Source: Bremerella sp. P1 (GTDB lineage: Bacteria > Planctomycetota > Planctomycetia > Pirellulales > Pirellulaceae). Taken from it: 64,000 nucleotides of DNA. The translations under genes and the position numbers were made by a program. Positions 9,672-18,460 of the stretch are shown here, in pieces. Location: assembly GCF_028748185.1 (NCBI RefSeq), contig NZ_CP118164.1:5481814-5545813 (forward strand), read 5' to 3'. The notes under the pieces were generated by a model. The model had not been told where the DNA came from. It was given only the letters and a program-made list of their open reading frames with translations, and did not search any database. Each line of letters begins with the position of its first letter. Positions within the stretch are counted from its first letter, which is position 1.

Positions 9672-9696
9672 GGTTGTCTTGCTGCGGACCGCCGTG

Positions 9697-12012
9697 TTAC
9701 GCCAGTCCGGCTTCGTCCAATACGGTGGTGAATTCTTGGTAAGAGCTCCGCACTCGCTGGCCGATGGTTTCGCTTGCTTCGCGGATGGTTTTCATGCCGC
9801 CGAGCATCTCTTCGACCATCGATTCAATTTCGCTTCCGATTTGGCGGACCTGTTCGGCCGAGCTGCGTTGATCGGCGGACGAGGTCTGGATGAAGCGATT
9901 CATCTCGTCACTCATCGCATAAACCTGACCGATCACTTCGGCCGTTTGGCTGAGGTTCGACGAAACCTGACGCGTATCTTGTCGAATTCGCGAGATCCGG
10001 CCGCTGATCTGGTCAGTCGAATCGGACGACGCCTTGGCAAGCTGCTTCACTTCGGTGGCAACGACGGCGAAGCCTTTGCCCGCTTCGCCTGCCCTGGCGG
10101 CTTCGATGGTGGCGTTGAGGGCCAGCATGTTGGTTTGCTCGGCGATCTCGCGGACCATGTCCAACACGCTCTCGATTTCGTGAGAGGATTCGCTCAACTG
10201 GCTCATGGTGGTACCACTGCTGTTGGCAGTCGCAACCCCTTGGCCGGCAAGCGAGGCGGCTTCTTGCATCTGGGTCGAAATCGTGCCGAGCGACTGCACC
10301 ATGCCATCGATCCGGTCGAAAATCTGTTGAACCGAACCCACCAGCTTCTGAGCATTGCTCGACGAGCCTTCGAGAATCAACTGCAACGAGTTTCGCTGCT
10401 GGTCAATCGATTCCAGGCTTTCTTCGACCTGAGAGCGGTATTTGGTCAGGCCTGCCTGGGCCAGTCTCTTTTGTCGCTCGAGAGACTCCACTGCCGCTTC
10501 GGTTCGCGAACGCTCGGAGGTGATCGCTTCAATCAGGTGATTAAACGCATGAGCCAGGTCGCCGGCTTCGGTGCCGATTTCAGGTTCAACACGAAAACGC
10601 TGATCGATGTGATCCGCTGTGGCGGCCTTTTGCATGGTGGCCGCGAGGTCAAACAGCGTGCTCTTGGCACCATGTTCCGAAATGTTCAGGCCGATGATTT
10701 CGTCATGCTCATCAACTCGGACAGGCGTGATGCACTTCAGAAGCGAGATCAGAATGATCGCACTACCAAAGCACCAGCCGAAGCAGGCCGCGACACCGAC
10801 TGCCTGAACACCGATCAAATCGAATCGGGTCATGCCGGAATCGAGCAGGACATCGGGACGAGCGAACAGGCCGACAGCCAACGTTCCCCAGGCACCGCAA
10901 AAGCCATGGACTGGGATAGCCCCGACAACATCATCGAGCTTGAGAACACGTTCGATAAACAGAGTACCAGCAAAAACGAGCACGCCGCTCATCAAACCAA
11001 TCATGACAGCTCCGCCAGCCGAAACGCTGGCACAACCGGCCGTGATACCGACGAGTCCGCCGAGGACGCCGTTGGCGACATCTTCTGCTTGAGGAAGCTT
11101 CTCGCTACCGAAAATCCAACTGACAAATGTCGAACTGATACCCGCGAAGCATGCCGACAGCATGGTCGTCATGGCGATAGGGCCGACGTCGGATGTGGCT
11201 TCGAGCGTACTTCCGCAATTAAATCCGAACCAGCCGAAGACCAGGATGAACGTACCCAGGTACATCAGCGGCAAGTTATGTGGGTGAAAGCGATTGGCGG
11301 TGCCATCTTCGTTGAACTTGCCAAGGCGTGGTCCAATGACCCAGATCGAAGCCAATGCAACCCAGGCACCTGCCGAGTGCACCACGGTCGAGCCGGCGAA
11401 GTCGATGAAGCCCCAGTTTTCCAGCCAGCCACTCGAGTCGCCGTGATACAAACTGCCCCATGCCCAGTGGCCAAAAATTGGGTAGATGATCACCGAGGTC
11501 ACGAACGAGATGAACAGGTATGTCGCAAATCGAGAACGCTCGGCCACGGCACCCGAGTCAATCGTGGCCGCAGTTCCGCAGAAGGTTGCCTGGAATACGA
11601 AGAAGACTGCCAGCCACGGTGCGTTCTCGAAGGAGACGCAAAAGTCACTGGTTCCAAACAAACCGTAGGCAGTGGTACCGAACATCAAGCCGAAGCCAAT
11701 GAACCAGAAGCCTGCAACCGACAAAACAAAGTCGGCCATGTTCTTCACGGCCACATTGATCGAGTTCTTCGCCCGAGCAAGACCCGATTCGAGGCACATG
11801 AACCCGGCCTGCATCAGCATGACCAGCGAGGCTGCGAAGATCACCCAGGCATAGTCCACCATCGAGTGTTCATCGGCGGGGGCTTCAACAACATCTGTAG
11901 CAGTGGCAGTTGCGATGACGTCGCCATCGGCGAACGTTGCCTGAGTGAACAGGCCAACCGTAAATAAGGCGATGCCGATCAGGAAAAAGGAGGCGTACGA
12001 TCGTGTCGACAT
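9697..12012 (-). CDS. Ammonium transporter fused to methyl-accepting chemoreceptor domain
   Basis: A 771-residue fusion protein. Residues 1-29 look like a signal peptide. Residues 50-430 form a full Amt/Rh channel: FESG-like [12 protein letters not shown] at about 72-83, FQATFCGTA at 140-148, [12 protein letters not shown] with D204 and first twin His H212, and [10 protein letters not shown] with second twin His H369. The conserved cytoplasmic motif [11 protein letters not shown] (441-451) follows. Residues about 465-520 look HAMP-like. Residues 540-770 are a chemoreceptor signalling coiled coil with the hairpin tip [20 protein letters not shown] at 622-641 and [19 protein letters not shown] next to it. 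Known relatives fuse Amt to a histidine kinase (Kuenenia Ks-Amt5) or GGDEF domain. I infer an ammonium sensor talking to CheA/CheW. It is divergent from nrfHA. Confidence 0.93.
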   Translation of the reverse strand: MSTRSYASFFLIGIALFTVGLFTQATFADGDVIATATATDVVEAPADEHSMVDYAWVIFAASLVMLMQAGFMCLESGLARAKNSINVAVKNMADFVLSVAGFWFIGFGLMFGTTAYGLFGTSDFCVSFENAPWLAVFFVFQATFCGTAATIDSGAVAERSRFATYLFISFVTSVIIYPIFGHWAWGSLYHGDSSGWLENWGFIDFAGSTVVHSAGAWVALASIWVIGPRLGKFNEDGTANRFHPHNLPLMYLGTFILVFGWFGFNCGSTLEATSDVGPIAMTTMLSACFAGISSTFVSWIFGSEKLPQAEDVANGVLGGLVGITAGCASVSAGGAVMIGLMSGVLVFAGTLFIERVLKLDDVVGAIPVHGFCGAWGTLAVGLFARPDVLLDSGMTRFDLIGVQAVGVAACFGWCFGSAIILISLLKCITPVRVDEHDEIIGLNISEHGAKSTLFDLAATMQKAATADHIDQRFRVEPEIGTEAGDLAHAFNHLIEAITSERSRTEAAVESLERQKRLAQAGLTKYRSQVEESLESIDQQRNSLQLILEGSSSNAQKLVGSVQQIFDRIDGMVQSLGTISTQMQEAASLAGQGVATANSSGTTMSQLSESSHEIESVLDMVREIAEQTNMLALNATIEAARAGEAGKGFAVVATEVKQLAKASSDSTDQISGRISRIRQDTRQVSSNLSQTAEVIGQVYAMSDEMNRFIQTSSADQRSSAEQVRQIGSEIESMVEEMLGGMKTIREASETIGQRVRSSYQEFTTVLDEAGLA

Positions 12013-12475
12013 GAATAAACTCTCTTAAGGGGGCAATTCAGAGATAGACGATTTGTGTTTGTTGATGCGGAAGAATAGGTCGTTTTGTGTTCAGGTGTGA
12101 TCATTCTTTGTGCTTTTAGGATTTTCCTTACTTCCAGCCAGAAAGGGACTATTAGGGCAATGTAAAGAAAGGCAATACGGCATTCTGGACCGGCTCAAAC
12201 CAGTTGTCTGTGTTGCTGGATTTCACATAAACATCCAGGTGAGCAAAGAGTGTTCATTTGTCTGGTCTTTTGGGGGGACCTGGATCTTGAGAGTCTTTTC
12301 TGGCTAGTATGTGCCCATCGACCCTTCGTTAGGGTTGTGTGAATGGTTGCTTTGCATGGCGGAATTTCCTTGTTGGTTGACCATGCGAGGGGTACCATGC
12401 GGATTCCTGTCCGCGAAGCGTCTTGCTTACCCGGGTAAAACAGCCCAGGTCGAATTGGTAAGGGAAGTAGTCGGG
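12013..12475. promoter_or_regulatory. Divergent intergenic region between amt-mcp and nrfHA
   Basis: A 463-bp non-coding stretch that must hold the promoters of both the ammonium sensor (minus) and nrfHA (plus). I found no convincing FNR/CRP half-site pair, sigma-54 element or riboswitch fold here. An in-frame extension upstream of nrfH starting at 12311 has no leader or heme features, and I treat it as non-coding. Confidence 0.5.
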
Positions 12476-13033
12476 ATGACTCATCGCGAGAATTCACGGT
12501 TGCGAAGCCCTCAACGGGTCAGGAACTGGTACGCGAAAGCAAAGATCTATGCGGGGCTTTTCTCCTCTTTCTTTGCCATTCTTCTTGGCGTGGTGCTTGG
12601 CCTGGGGACATTCACCTTTGGCTATGGAAAAGGGGCGAGCTACCTCAGCAACGACCCTCAGAGCTGCGTCAACTGTCACGTGATGCAGGAGCCATTCGAT
12701 ACCTGGCAGAAATCGAGCCATCATGACGTGGCCGTCTGCAATGATTGCCATCTTTCGCACGATCCGATCGGCAAGTGGGTCACCAAAGCAGACAACGGCT
12801 TCTTTCATTCGTTGGCGTTTACGTTGAACGATTATCCCGATCCTTTACGCATCAAGCCTCGCAACCGCCGGGTAACTCAGCATGCCTGTTTGCATTGTCA
12901 CTCCGACTTTGTTCACAACATGCTGCCTGCGAACCAGCACGACGAGACGATGTCTTGTGTCCATTGCCATGCGGACGTTGGGCATTCACTTCATTCGAGG
13001 GTTTATCCCACCTTGGAACCGGACTCACGTTGA
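12476..13033 (+). CDS. nrfH: NrfH-type tetraheme cytochrome c, nitrite reductase small subunit
   Basis: Membrane-anchored quinol dehydrogenase subunit that passes electrons from menaquinol to NrfA. The start is ATG 12476 with AGGGAAG upstream. One N-terminal membrane anchor spans residues about 24-49. Four heme-binding motifs follow: CVNCH 64-68, CNDCH 88-92, CLHCH 138-142 and CVHCH 161-165, which is the NapC/NrfH pattern. Length (185 residues) is normal. The nrfA start is 13 bp after its stop, so the two genes form an nrfHA operon. Confidence 0.94.
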   Translation: MTHRENSRLRSPQRVRNWYAKAKIYAGLFSSFFAILLGVVLGLGTFTFGYGKGASYLSNDPQSCVNCHVMQEPFDTWQKSSHHDVAVCNDCHLSHDPIGKWVTKADNGFFHSLAFTLNDYPDPLRIKPRNRRVTQHACLHCHSDFVHNMLPANQHDETMSCVHCHADVGHSLHSRVYPTLEPDSR

Positions 13034-13045
13034 TAGGTAGGCATC

Positions 13046-14665
13046 ATGAACTCTGACAACACTTCCAGCATTCCAAACCGTGGGCAGTCATTTCTTCCAT
13101 TGGCCGGGCTGATGCTGTTGTTCGCCGTCGTGACGTTTGGGCTGGTATCGCTGCTGACCAATATCTTCGAGAAGAAACAGGAGGCCCGCGCCCCTTTTGT
13201 CCGCGTGGTTGAAGTCGACGAAGTGACGACCGATCCCGAGAAGTGGGGCATCAATTGGCCGGACCAGTATGACGGTTATCTGCTGACGGTTGATTCGGAG
13301 GAGTCAGAATACGGCGGTTCCGAGGCATTGACAGCCAGCAAGCTGGAAGCGCATCCCTGGCTCAAGCGATTGTATGCCGGCTATGCATTTAGTCTCGACT
13401 ATCGCGAAGCTCGTGGGCATGCCTACATGCTCAGCGATCAAGAGGTCACCAAACGCGTGACCGAGCGGAAGCAGGCCGGAGCTTGCCTGCATTGTCATGC
13501 GTCCATCGTGCCTACTTACCGCCGGATTGGCCTGATGGAAGAAGGCAAAACGGATGTCACCGCGGAAGACCTGGCAAAGGATTTCAACTGGCCTGCCGTG
13601 ATTAAAGGGTTCGAAACGATGGGAAGGATGGAATACGCCGATGCCCACGCCGAGCTAATGAAGACACCGGATGGGACTTCCGGCGAGGGCAAGGCCCATC
13701 CGGTGAGCTGTGTTGATTGTCATGATCCCGAAACCATGGCCATACGAGTCACGCGTCCAGGCTTCGTGCAAGGCATTGCTGCCCTGGCTAAGAGCTACGA
13801 TCCGGTGGTTCATCTGCCAAGTATCGAGCGTTGGAGAAGTGGCAACCGCGAGCGAGACTACGATCCGAACCTGGATGCATCGCGACAAGAGATGCGAACG
13901 TTCGTCTGTGCGCAATGCCATGTCGAGTATTACTGCACGACCAAGGAAACGCTGTTCTTTCCTTGGGGCAACGGACTGAAGGTCGAGGAAATCGAGCAGC
14001 TATACGACGAACACAAGTTCCCTGATGGCAGTGATTTCGTTGACTACAAGCATGGCGAAACAGGAGCCAAGATCTACAAGGCACAGCATCCAGAGTTCGA
14101 ACTTTGGAGTCAGGGAATTCATGCACGTAGTGGTGTGAGCTGTGCTGATTGCCATATGCCCTACGAACGAAAGGGGGCCATGAAGGTCAGCAGTCATCAC
14201 GTTCGTAGCCCTATGCTGAGCGTTAACCGCTCGTGCCAAACATGCCACAACGTGAACGAAGGGGAACTCAAGCAACGTGTCGAAATCATTCAAGCCAGGA
14301 CGCAAGATCTTATGGAACGAGCGGCCGCCGCGATGACATCGATGCTCGACGCTATCAACGCAGCCAAGGCGGCCGGGGCCACAGACGAACAATTGGCTCC
14401 GATTCTAGATCTTCAGAAGAAAGGGATGTGGCGGCTCGACTTTATCAGCAGTGAGAATTCCAAAGGGTTCCACGCCGACCAGGAAGCGGCGCGGATCCTG
14501 AGTGAAGCGATTGATTACTGCCGGCAAGCCGAAATTGAAGCGATCAAGCTTCGCGCACCGGAATCGCCGGAGGTCGAGATCGAAGCGGTTGAGGTCGAAG
14601 CGGTTGAGGTCGAAGCGGTTGAGGTCGAAGGAATCACCCCTGACGAAAAGGCACCCATTCGGTAG
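13046..14665 (+). CDS. nrfA: Cytochrome c nitrite reductase NrfA (ammonia-forming)
   Basis: Pentaheme enzyme reducing nitrite to ammonium with six electrons (DNRA), on the outer face of the membrane. Residues 16-40 are an uncleaved-looking anchor or leader. Heme motifs are CLHCH 147-151, CVDCH 222-226, CAQCH 288-292, CADCH 366-370 and CQTCH 397-401. Conserved active-site features include the Tyr after heme 3 (HVEYYC) and KAQHP (345-349), with the Lys and Gln that bind calcium and the catalytic His. Heme 1, which carries the active site, has CXXCH in place of the classical CXXCK, a known but less common NrfA type. The C-terminus is a Val/Glu repeat made by three 15-bp DNA repeats at 14582-14626. 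Confidence 0.95.
   Translation: MNSDNTSSIPNRGQSFLPLAGLMLLFAVVTFGLVSLLTNIFEKKQEARAPFVRVVEVDEVTTDPEKWGINWPDQYDGYLLTVDSEESEYGGSEALTASKLEAHPWLKRLYAGYAFSLDYREARGHAYMLSDQEVTKRVTERKQAGACLHCHASIVPTYRRIGLMEEGKTDVTAEDLAKDFNWPAVIKGFETMGRMEYADAHAELMKTPDGTSGEGKAHPVSCVDCHDPETMAIRVTRPGFVQGIAALAKSYDPVVHLPSIERWRSGNRERDYDPNLDASRQEMRTFVCAQCHVEYYCTTKETLFFPWGNGLKVEEIEQLYDEHKFPDGSDFVDYKHGETGAKIYKAQHPEFELWSQGIHARSGVSCADCHMPYERKGAMKVSSHHVRSPMLSVNRSCQTCHNVNEGELKQRVEIIQARTQDLMERAAAAMTSMLDAINAAKAAGATDEQLAPILDLQKKGMWRLDFISSENSKGFHADQEAARILSEAIDYCRQAEIEAIKLRAPESPEVEIEAVEVEAVEVEAVEVEGITPDEKAPIR
14582..14626 (+). repeat. Three tandem 15-bp repeats in the 3' end of nrfA
   Basis: The unit GAAGCGGTTGAGGTC is present three times without a mismatch (14582-14596, 14597-14611, 14612-14626). 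It encodes a five-residue Glu-Ala-Val-Glu-Val unit outside the catalytic domain. Perfect in-frame repeats of this kind can change copy number without breaking the gene. Confidence 0.95.
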
Positions 14666-14807
14666 GCCTGCTAGCTGGCCGGGGGTGGCAAAGCTGCTCT
14701 TGCTAAGGGAAGTGCAATTTTGGTATTCCCTCGGCTTCCGTCTGTCTAAGGGTCCGCAGGCGGTGGGTGGTAATCTGTGACCCAGACCGGTGCCCTCTTT
14801 TGCTCGG

Positions 14808-15629
14808 ATGAACAACCCGAATAATCCCATACCTGCCGATCATGTCGCTTCGCGAGCGTGGCTTCGTTGGTTGCCGACCGGTATGCCTGTTCACCGGGCT
14901 CTGGTATCGGATTTGATGTGGTTGCACCGCTCGATGCCTACGGTATCGCAGACAAAGACCTTCAATCTGCGAGAGTTGCGCTTGGCACGGGAAGCGTGTC
15001 CACGGCGTGTTTCCTGGGCGATTGCCTTTCTCCGGGCTTACGCGTTGACTTCAGTCGAGTTTCCCAGTCTTCGACGCACGTATATTTCGTGGCCATGGCC
15101 GCATCTTTACGAGCACCCCGAGGCCATCGGCAACTTGGTCGTATCGCGTGAAGCCAATGGCGAAAGTTGGTTGTTCTTCGCGCCGATTGCGAGTGCAGAA
15201 AGTTTCTCGCTTGACCGACAGCAAGGCCTGCTCGAGCGATATCAATCGGGGCCTGTCGAAGAGGTTTTCAAGAACCAGGTTCGCCTGGCCCACTATCCAT
15301 TCTTCGTTCGCCGGTTGATGTGGTGGCTACGATTCCACTTTTCATCGAGCAAACGTATTAAGCGTCTCGGAACGTTTGCCCTGACAACCGTGGCAAGGCA
15401 TGGGGTCTCCATTCTCGATCCGCGTGCTCCGGTTACGTCGACGTTGACCTATGGGCCGATTAGCGATACGGACCAATGCGACGTCACAATTTCCTACGAT
15501 CATCGCGTGATGGATGGCAAGGAAGTCGCCGAGATTTTATGTGCCACCGAATGCATCATGCAAACTCGTCTCGTCCAGGAATTTCATGACTTGGCCGCGT
15601 ATCATCGATCGCTTAACAAAGCGGCCTAG
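14808..15629 (+). CDS. Stand-alone 2-oxoacid dehydrogenase E2-type acyltransferase domain protein
   Basis: A protein of about 273 residues resembling the catalytic domain of dihydrolipoamide acyltransferases (E2) and related chloramphenicol acetyltransferase folds. The best evidence is YDHRVMDGKEVA near the C-terminus, which matches the catalytic HRxxDG motif, with LTYGPISDTD upstream of it as in the E2 core. No lipoyl domain and no E1/E3-binding domain are present. ATG 14808 is used as start; a GTG at 14790 is also in frame. Its stop is two bases from the stop of the convergent HD gene. Whether it is an enzyme of lipid or natural-product acylation or a degenerate E2 is open. Confidence 0.72.
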   Translation: MNNPNNPIPADHVASRAWLRWLPTGMPVHRALVSDLMWLHRSMPTVSQTKTFNLRELRLAREACPRRVSWAIAFLRAYALTSVEFPSLRRTYISWPWPHLYEHPEAIGNLVVSREANGESWLFFAPIASAESFSLDRQQGLLERYQSGPVEEVFKNQVRLAHYPFFVRRLMWWLRFHFSSSKRIKRLGTFALTTVARHGVSILDPRAPVTSTLTYGPISDTDQCDVTISYDHRVMDGKEVAEILCATECIMQTRLVQEFHDLAAYHRSLNKAA

Positions 15630-15631
15630 TA

Positions 15632-16168
15632 TCACTCCCAGGCGAAAGCCGTGGTTTCGATACCCCAGCGTTCCGCAATCCAATCGGGAACAACTTCCAT
15701 CGAGGCACGTCCGTCAGCCCAGTTGATGGTCTCTTCACGCTTCGCCTCGTCGGTATTGAGGTAATACGGGTGTGGTCGCATGCCGACGCGCCCTAAGTCC
15801 AAACGATCGGAATCCCAGCAGGTTCCAATGGTGATATTCTCGTGATGCCGGCACTTGGTGTGACCGCAGCACGCCTCGACCAGAAGGGCAAACTGGGCGT
15901 TCGATAACTCGAAGAGTTCTCCGCGAAGCTGCTTGGCGAATTCCGCGCCCCGCTTTCCATGATTGGGATCAAACGATTCGTTTTTGCGTTTTGAATCGTG
16001 AAACAAGGCAAACAACGCGACCACATCCTTGTCGGCGCCGCTCGCTTCCGCCAGGCGTTGGCCATTGTCATAGACGCGTGCCCAGTGAGCGATTCCGTGG
16101 CAACCCGCTAATGGCAAGTCGTACTCTTGAACGATTTGTCGCGCAATCCCTCGCATGTCGATGGTCAT
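15632..16168 (-). CDS. HD domain metal-dependent hydrolase
   Basis: A 178-residue protein. The HD-type metal site can be read as CHGIAHWARV (His near residue 24) and LFHDSKR (His-Asp near 57-58), followed by a helical part with CCGHTKCRHH that may add metal ligands, and DSDRLDLGRVG with the C-terminal Asp typical of HD phosphohydrolases. An AAGGAGTT ribosome-binding site lies six bases before ATG 16168. The substrate is unknown; HD proteins of this size often act on nucleotides. Confidence 0.85.
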   Translation of the reverse strand: MTIDMRGIARQIVQEYDLPLAGCHGIAHWARVYDNGQRLAEASGADKDVVALFALFHDSKRKNESFDPNHGKRGAEFAKQLRGELFELSNAQFALLVEACCGHTKCRHHENITIGTCWDSDRLDLGRVGMRPHPYYLNTDEAKREETINWADGRASMEVVPDWIAERWGIETTAFAWE

Positions 16169-16451
16169 ACCTAACTCCTTTTTGCTGAAGAAGAATCAGC
16201 GTAGCTGTTGCTGCCCGGTGCGATGGCAACTGCGAAACAATGTATGGATCGTTGCCTGTTTGGCAATTTCAAAAGACACGTCCCGCTGCCGGAAGTTCGC
16301 CAGGTGCTTCCCGGGCGGACTCGTCTAGTTTTAGAAATAGCAACAAGTTGGGAGAATGCCCAGCAATTTGTCGCGGTTTGATCGGGACAGCTGTTAACCC
16401 ATTTTTCAAGGCAACTTCATCTGCGCATGATGGATTGACCGCGCAAGAGAA

Positions 16452-16904
16452 TCACGGAGACTTCAACTCGAACTTGAGATCGGAGTTGCCGTCGTTACCA
16501 ATCTCGACGATCAGGTCACTCATCGTGTTGTACTGAGGTGGGACCATCTCTTTGCCCTCCGGTACGCGGGCCTCAGGGTCGGTGATTTTGGGTTGCGAGA
16601 CCTTGTTGATGCGAACGCGGTACTCTCCAGGCTGAATGCCAGCGTACGAAGCCGTGTACATCTCGAAATACCCGGAATCGTCCGTATTGGCGAACCCGCT
16701 GGAACCTCCCAGGCCATCGGCATTGGCCTCGACATTCTGAGGAGTGAATTCTACATCGGCTCCGGCCAAAGGGGTGCCGTCCAGGGTGATCGTTCCCTTG
16801 GCAGGAACGAGGTTAAGACCCGAATCATTGCGACTGCAGCCAACCAGGTTGGTGATGACCACCAGGCAGGCAATACAGAACAATACCGTCAAATTGATTT
16901 TCAT
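16452..16904 (-). CDS. Small lipoprotein with carboxypeptidase-regulatory-like fold (cassette 1)
   Basis: A 150-residue exported lipoprotein: hydrophobic leader followed by the lipobox LVGC (Cys about residue 23). The body has the planctomycete pattern GTITLDGTPLAGADVEFTP and TDDSGYFEM, typical of carboxypeptidase regulatory-like or transthyretin-type beta-sandwich domains. It lies 47 bp downstream of a DUF1559 pseudopilin gene on the same strand. The same two-gene order occurs at 28137-29633 and 30126-31518. The function is not known. Confidence 0.85.
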   Translation of the reverse strand: MKINLTVLFCIACLVVITNLVGCSRNDSGLNLVPAKGTITLDGTPLAGADVEFTPQNVEANADGLGGSSGFANTDDSGYFEMYTASYAGIQPGEYRVRINKVSQPKITDPEARVPEGKEMVPPQYNTMSDLIVEIGNDGNSDLKFELKSP

Positions 16905-16951
16905 AAACCGTTATCTCTCTGGGATAGCGATGCGATCTTACCGGATGATGA

Positions 16952-18019
16952 CTAGTTGCTGCTGACGACCAAGCCGTCATTGCGAGCCCCAAGTCGCTGG
17001 TAAGTTCCAAAGTTGCTTTGATCGCCGGTGCCGTAAGGATTGTTCGCATCCCACGTGTAGCCAGGGTGGTTGATCACCTCGCTTAAGAAACGAACCGACG
17101 CATCGCTCATCGCGAACATGGCACCACCTGGGTGGTAGCTCGCGAAGGCGCGGCCATACTTGTCCGCATTGGTCGTACGAGCATTGATTGCCGTACGAGT
17201 GGCTCGAATGTGACGGAACGGTCCGGCAGACTGGTCAACCGAGGCATTGCCGTTGATGTAGTCGGCACGAGCTTGTCCCCCTGATGCGACCGAGCCGTAC
17301 AGAACATTGTTCTTGGAACCGACATTGTTGCTCCGCCAGCGAATCTCGCCCAGCATCAGCGTATTGGACGCACCATCCTGGATATCTCGGAAGGAGATCT
17401 CCGAGTTTTCAAAGAGGACCCCATTGCAGACTGTGCGGTGATGCTGAAGCTCCGATCCCGGAGTGGCATTACGCTCGTAACTGCCGCGGCAACCAGCGTA
17501 ACTACTGGTGGCAATGTTCGCGTGATACCCCACGGTCGACGAATCAGGCTGCGAGGTCGTTGTCTTGGGTTTGATGTCCGAAGGACAGTTGAAGATGTCC
17601 AGCGGGGTCGAAACCGCATTGTGATTCGAGGGCACACTTCCCCCGTGACTACCGCCGGTCGATCCATAGACATGAACGGTGAAGTCGAACTGGGAATGCA
17701 AAGCCGACTGCTCGATCATCGGCAGGATCAGCGTTTGCCAGGAATACCCGCCATCCTGACCACCGGTCGTTGAAAAGCTGGGAGGATTGAAATCGGCATC
17801 GATGAATCCAGGCGGAAAGCTGCCGAAAATATCGTGATAATTGTGAATACCTAACGCGAGGTTCTTCAAGTTGTTCGAGCAACTCATTCGGCGAGCAGCC
17901 TCGCGCGCCTGCTGGACGGCCGGCAGTAGTAAGGCAATCAGCACGCCGATGATCGCGATCACGACCAAGAGCTCAACAAGGGTGAAGCCGGCACGCCGAA
18001 CCTGAGAGGGCTGCGTCAT
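16952..18019 (-). CDS. DUF1559 prepilin-like protein (cassette 1)
   Basis: Planctomycete-type protein of about 355 residues. It begins with a type IV prepilin/pseudopilin signal: basic residues, then [15 protein letters not shown] with cleavage expected after the Gly, followed by [15 protein letters not shown], the hallmark of DUF1559. The C-terminal H-X9-DG motif is altered here to HPGGAMFAMSDAS (Ala for Gly). GGAG sits eight bases before ATG 18019; a GTG one codon upstream is possible. It should be processed by a prepilin peptidase and sit in the envelope. It leads an apparent operon with the lipoprotein at 16452. Confidence 0.92.
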   Translation of the reverse strand: MTQPSQVRRAGFTLVELLVVIAIIGVLIALLLPAVQQAREAARRMSCSNNLKNLALGIHNYHDIFGSFPPGFIDADFNPPSFSTTGGQDGGYSWQTLILPMIEQSALHSQFDFTVHVYGSTGGSHGGSVPSNHNAVSTPLDIFNCPSDIKPKTTTSQPDSSTVGYHANIATSSYAGCRGSYERNATPGSELQHHRTVCNGVLFENSEISFRDIQDGASNTLMLGEIRWRSNNVGSKNNVLYGSVASGGQARADYINGNASVDQSAGPFRHIRATRTAINARTTNADKYGRAFASYHPGGAMFAMSDASVRFLSEVINHPGYTWDANNPYGTGDQSNFGTYQRLGARNDGLVVSSN

Positions 18020-18460
18020 CACGCAATCTCCAGTGAAAGAAAAATTTTCCGATAAGAAGGATAAAAGATAGTCGATTCAATCTATCGACTTACCGGGGAA
18101 TCCTCAAGCCAAAAACTCCCTCGCTAAGAACCGGCCGATCCACCAGAAAGGAGCGGATAGAGTAACTGCAGATAAGGCGATCGATTGTGGCATCCCGCAG
18201 AAAACGCGGCATGAAAGGCCACTGTTACTGTGAAGAGTGTTGGCGATTTAAATCGTTGTTCATCAACGCCTTATACCAACGATCGGTACGAATGTACGAG
18301 TATCACGAGGATGGTTGTTTTCCGGCTATAACAAATCCGATGAGACCGTTTCTATAAAAAACTGGGAGGATTCGCAGACGGGACGAAACGATGCCCTACG
18401 TTTGATCGATATCGCGGGTTTCTGTGAAGATTTGAACAAATTTGGAAAGGGGCATTGTTG
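18020..18460. other. Intergenic region without gene
   Basis: A 441-bp AT-richer stretch between the divergent DUF1559 and chemoreceptor genes. It must carry both promoters. I see no open frame with a ribosome-binding site and no RNA fold that I recognise. Confidence 0.5.

Noticed and set aside
9505-11967. An 820-codon open frame on the plus strand, antisense to the Amt-chemoreceptor gene
   Set aside because: The product is rich in Arg, His and Gly with no domain, leader or ribosome-binding site. It mirrors the codon bias of the real gene opposite.
12311-12475. N-terminal extension of nrfH by 55 residues
   Set aside because: The extension is not leader-like and has no ribosome-binding site. 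ATG 12476 gives a normal NrfH.
12013-12475. FNR- or sigma-54-type sites upstream of nrfHA or amt-mcp
   Set aside because: Only partial matches with wrong spacing were found.
14582-14626. Tandem repeats as a CRISPR remnant
   Set aside because: The units are 15 bp, directly adjacent without spacers, and in frame inside nrfA.
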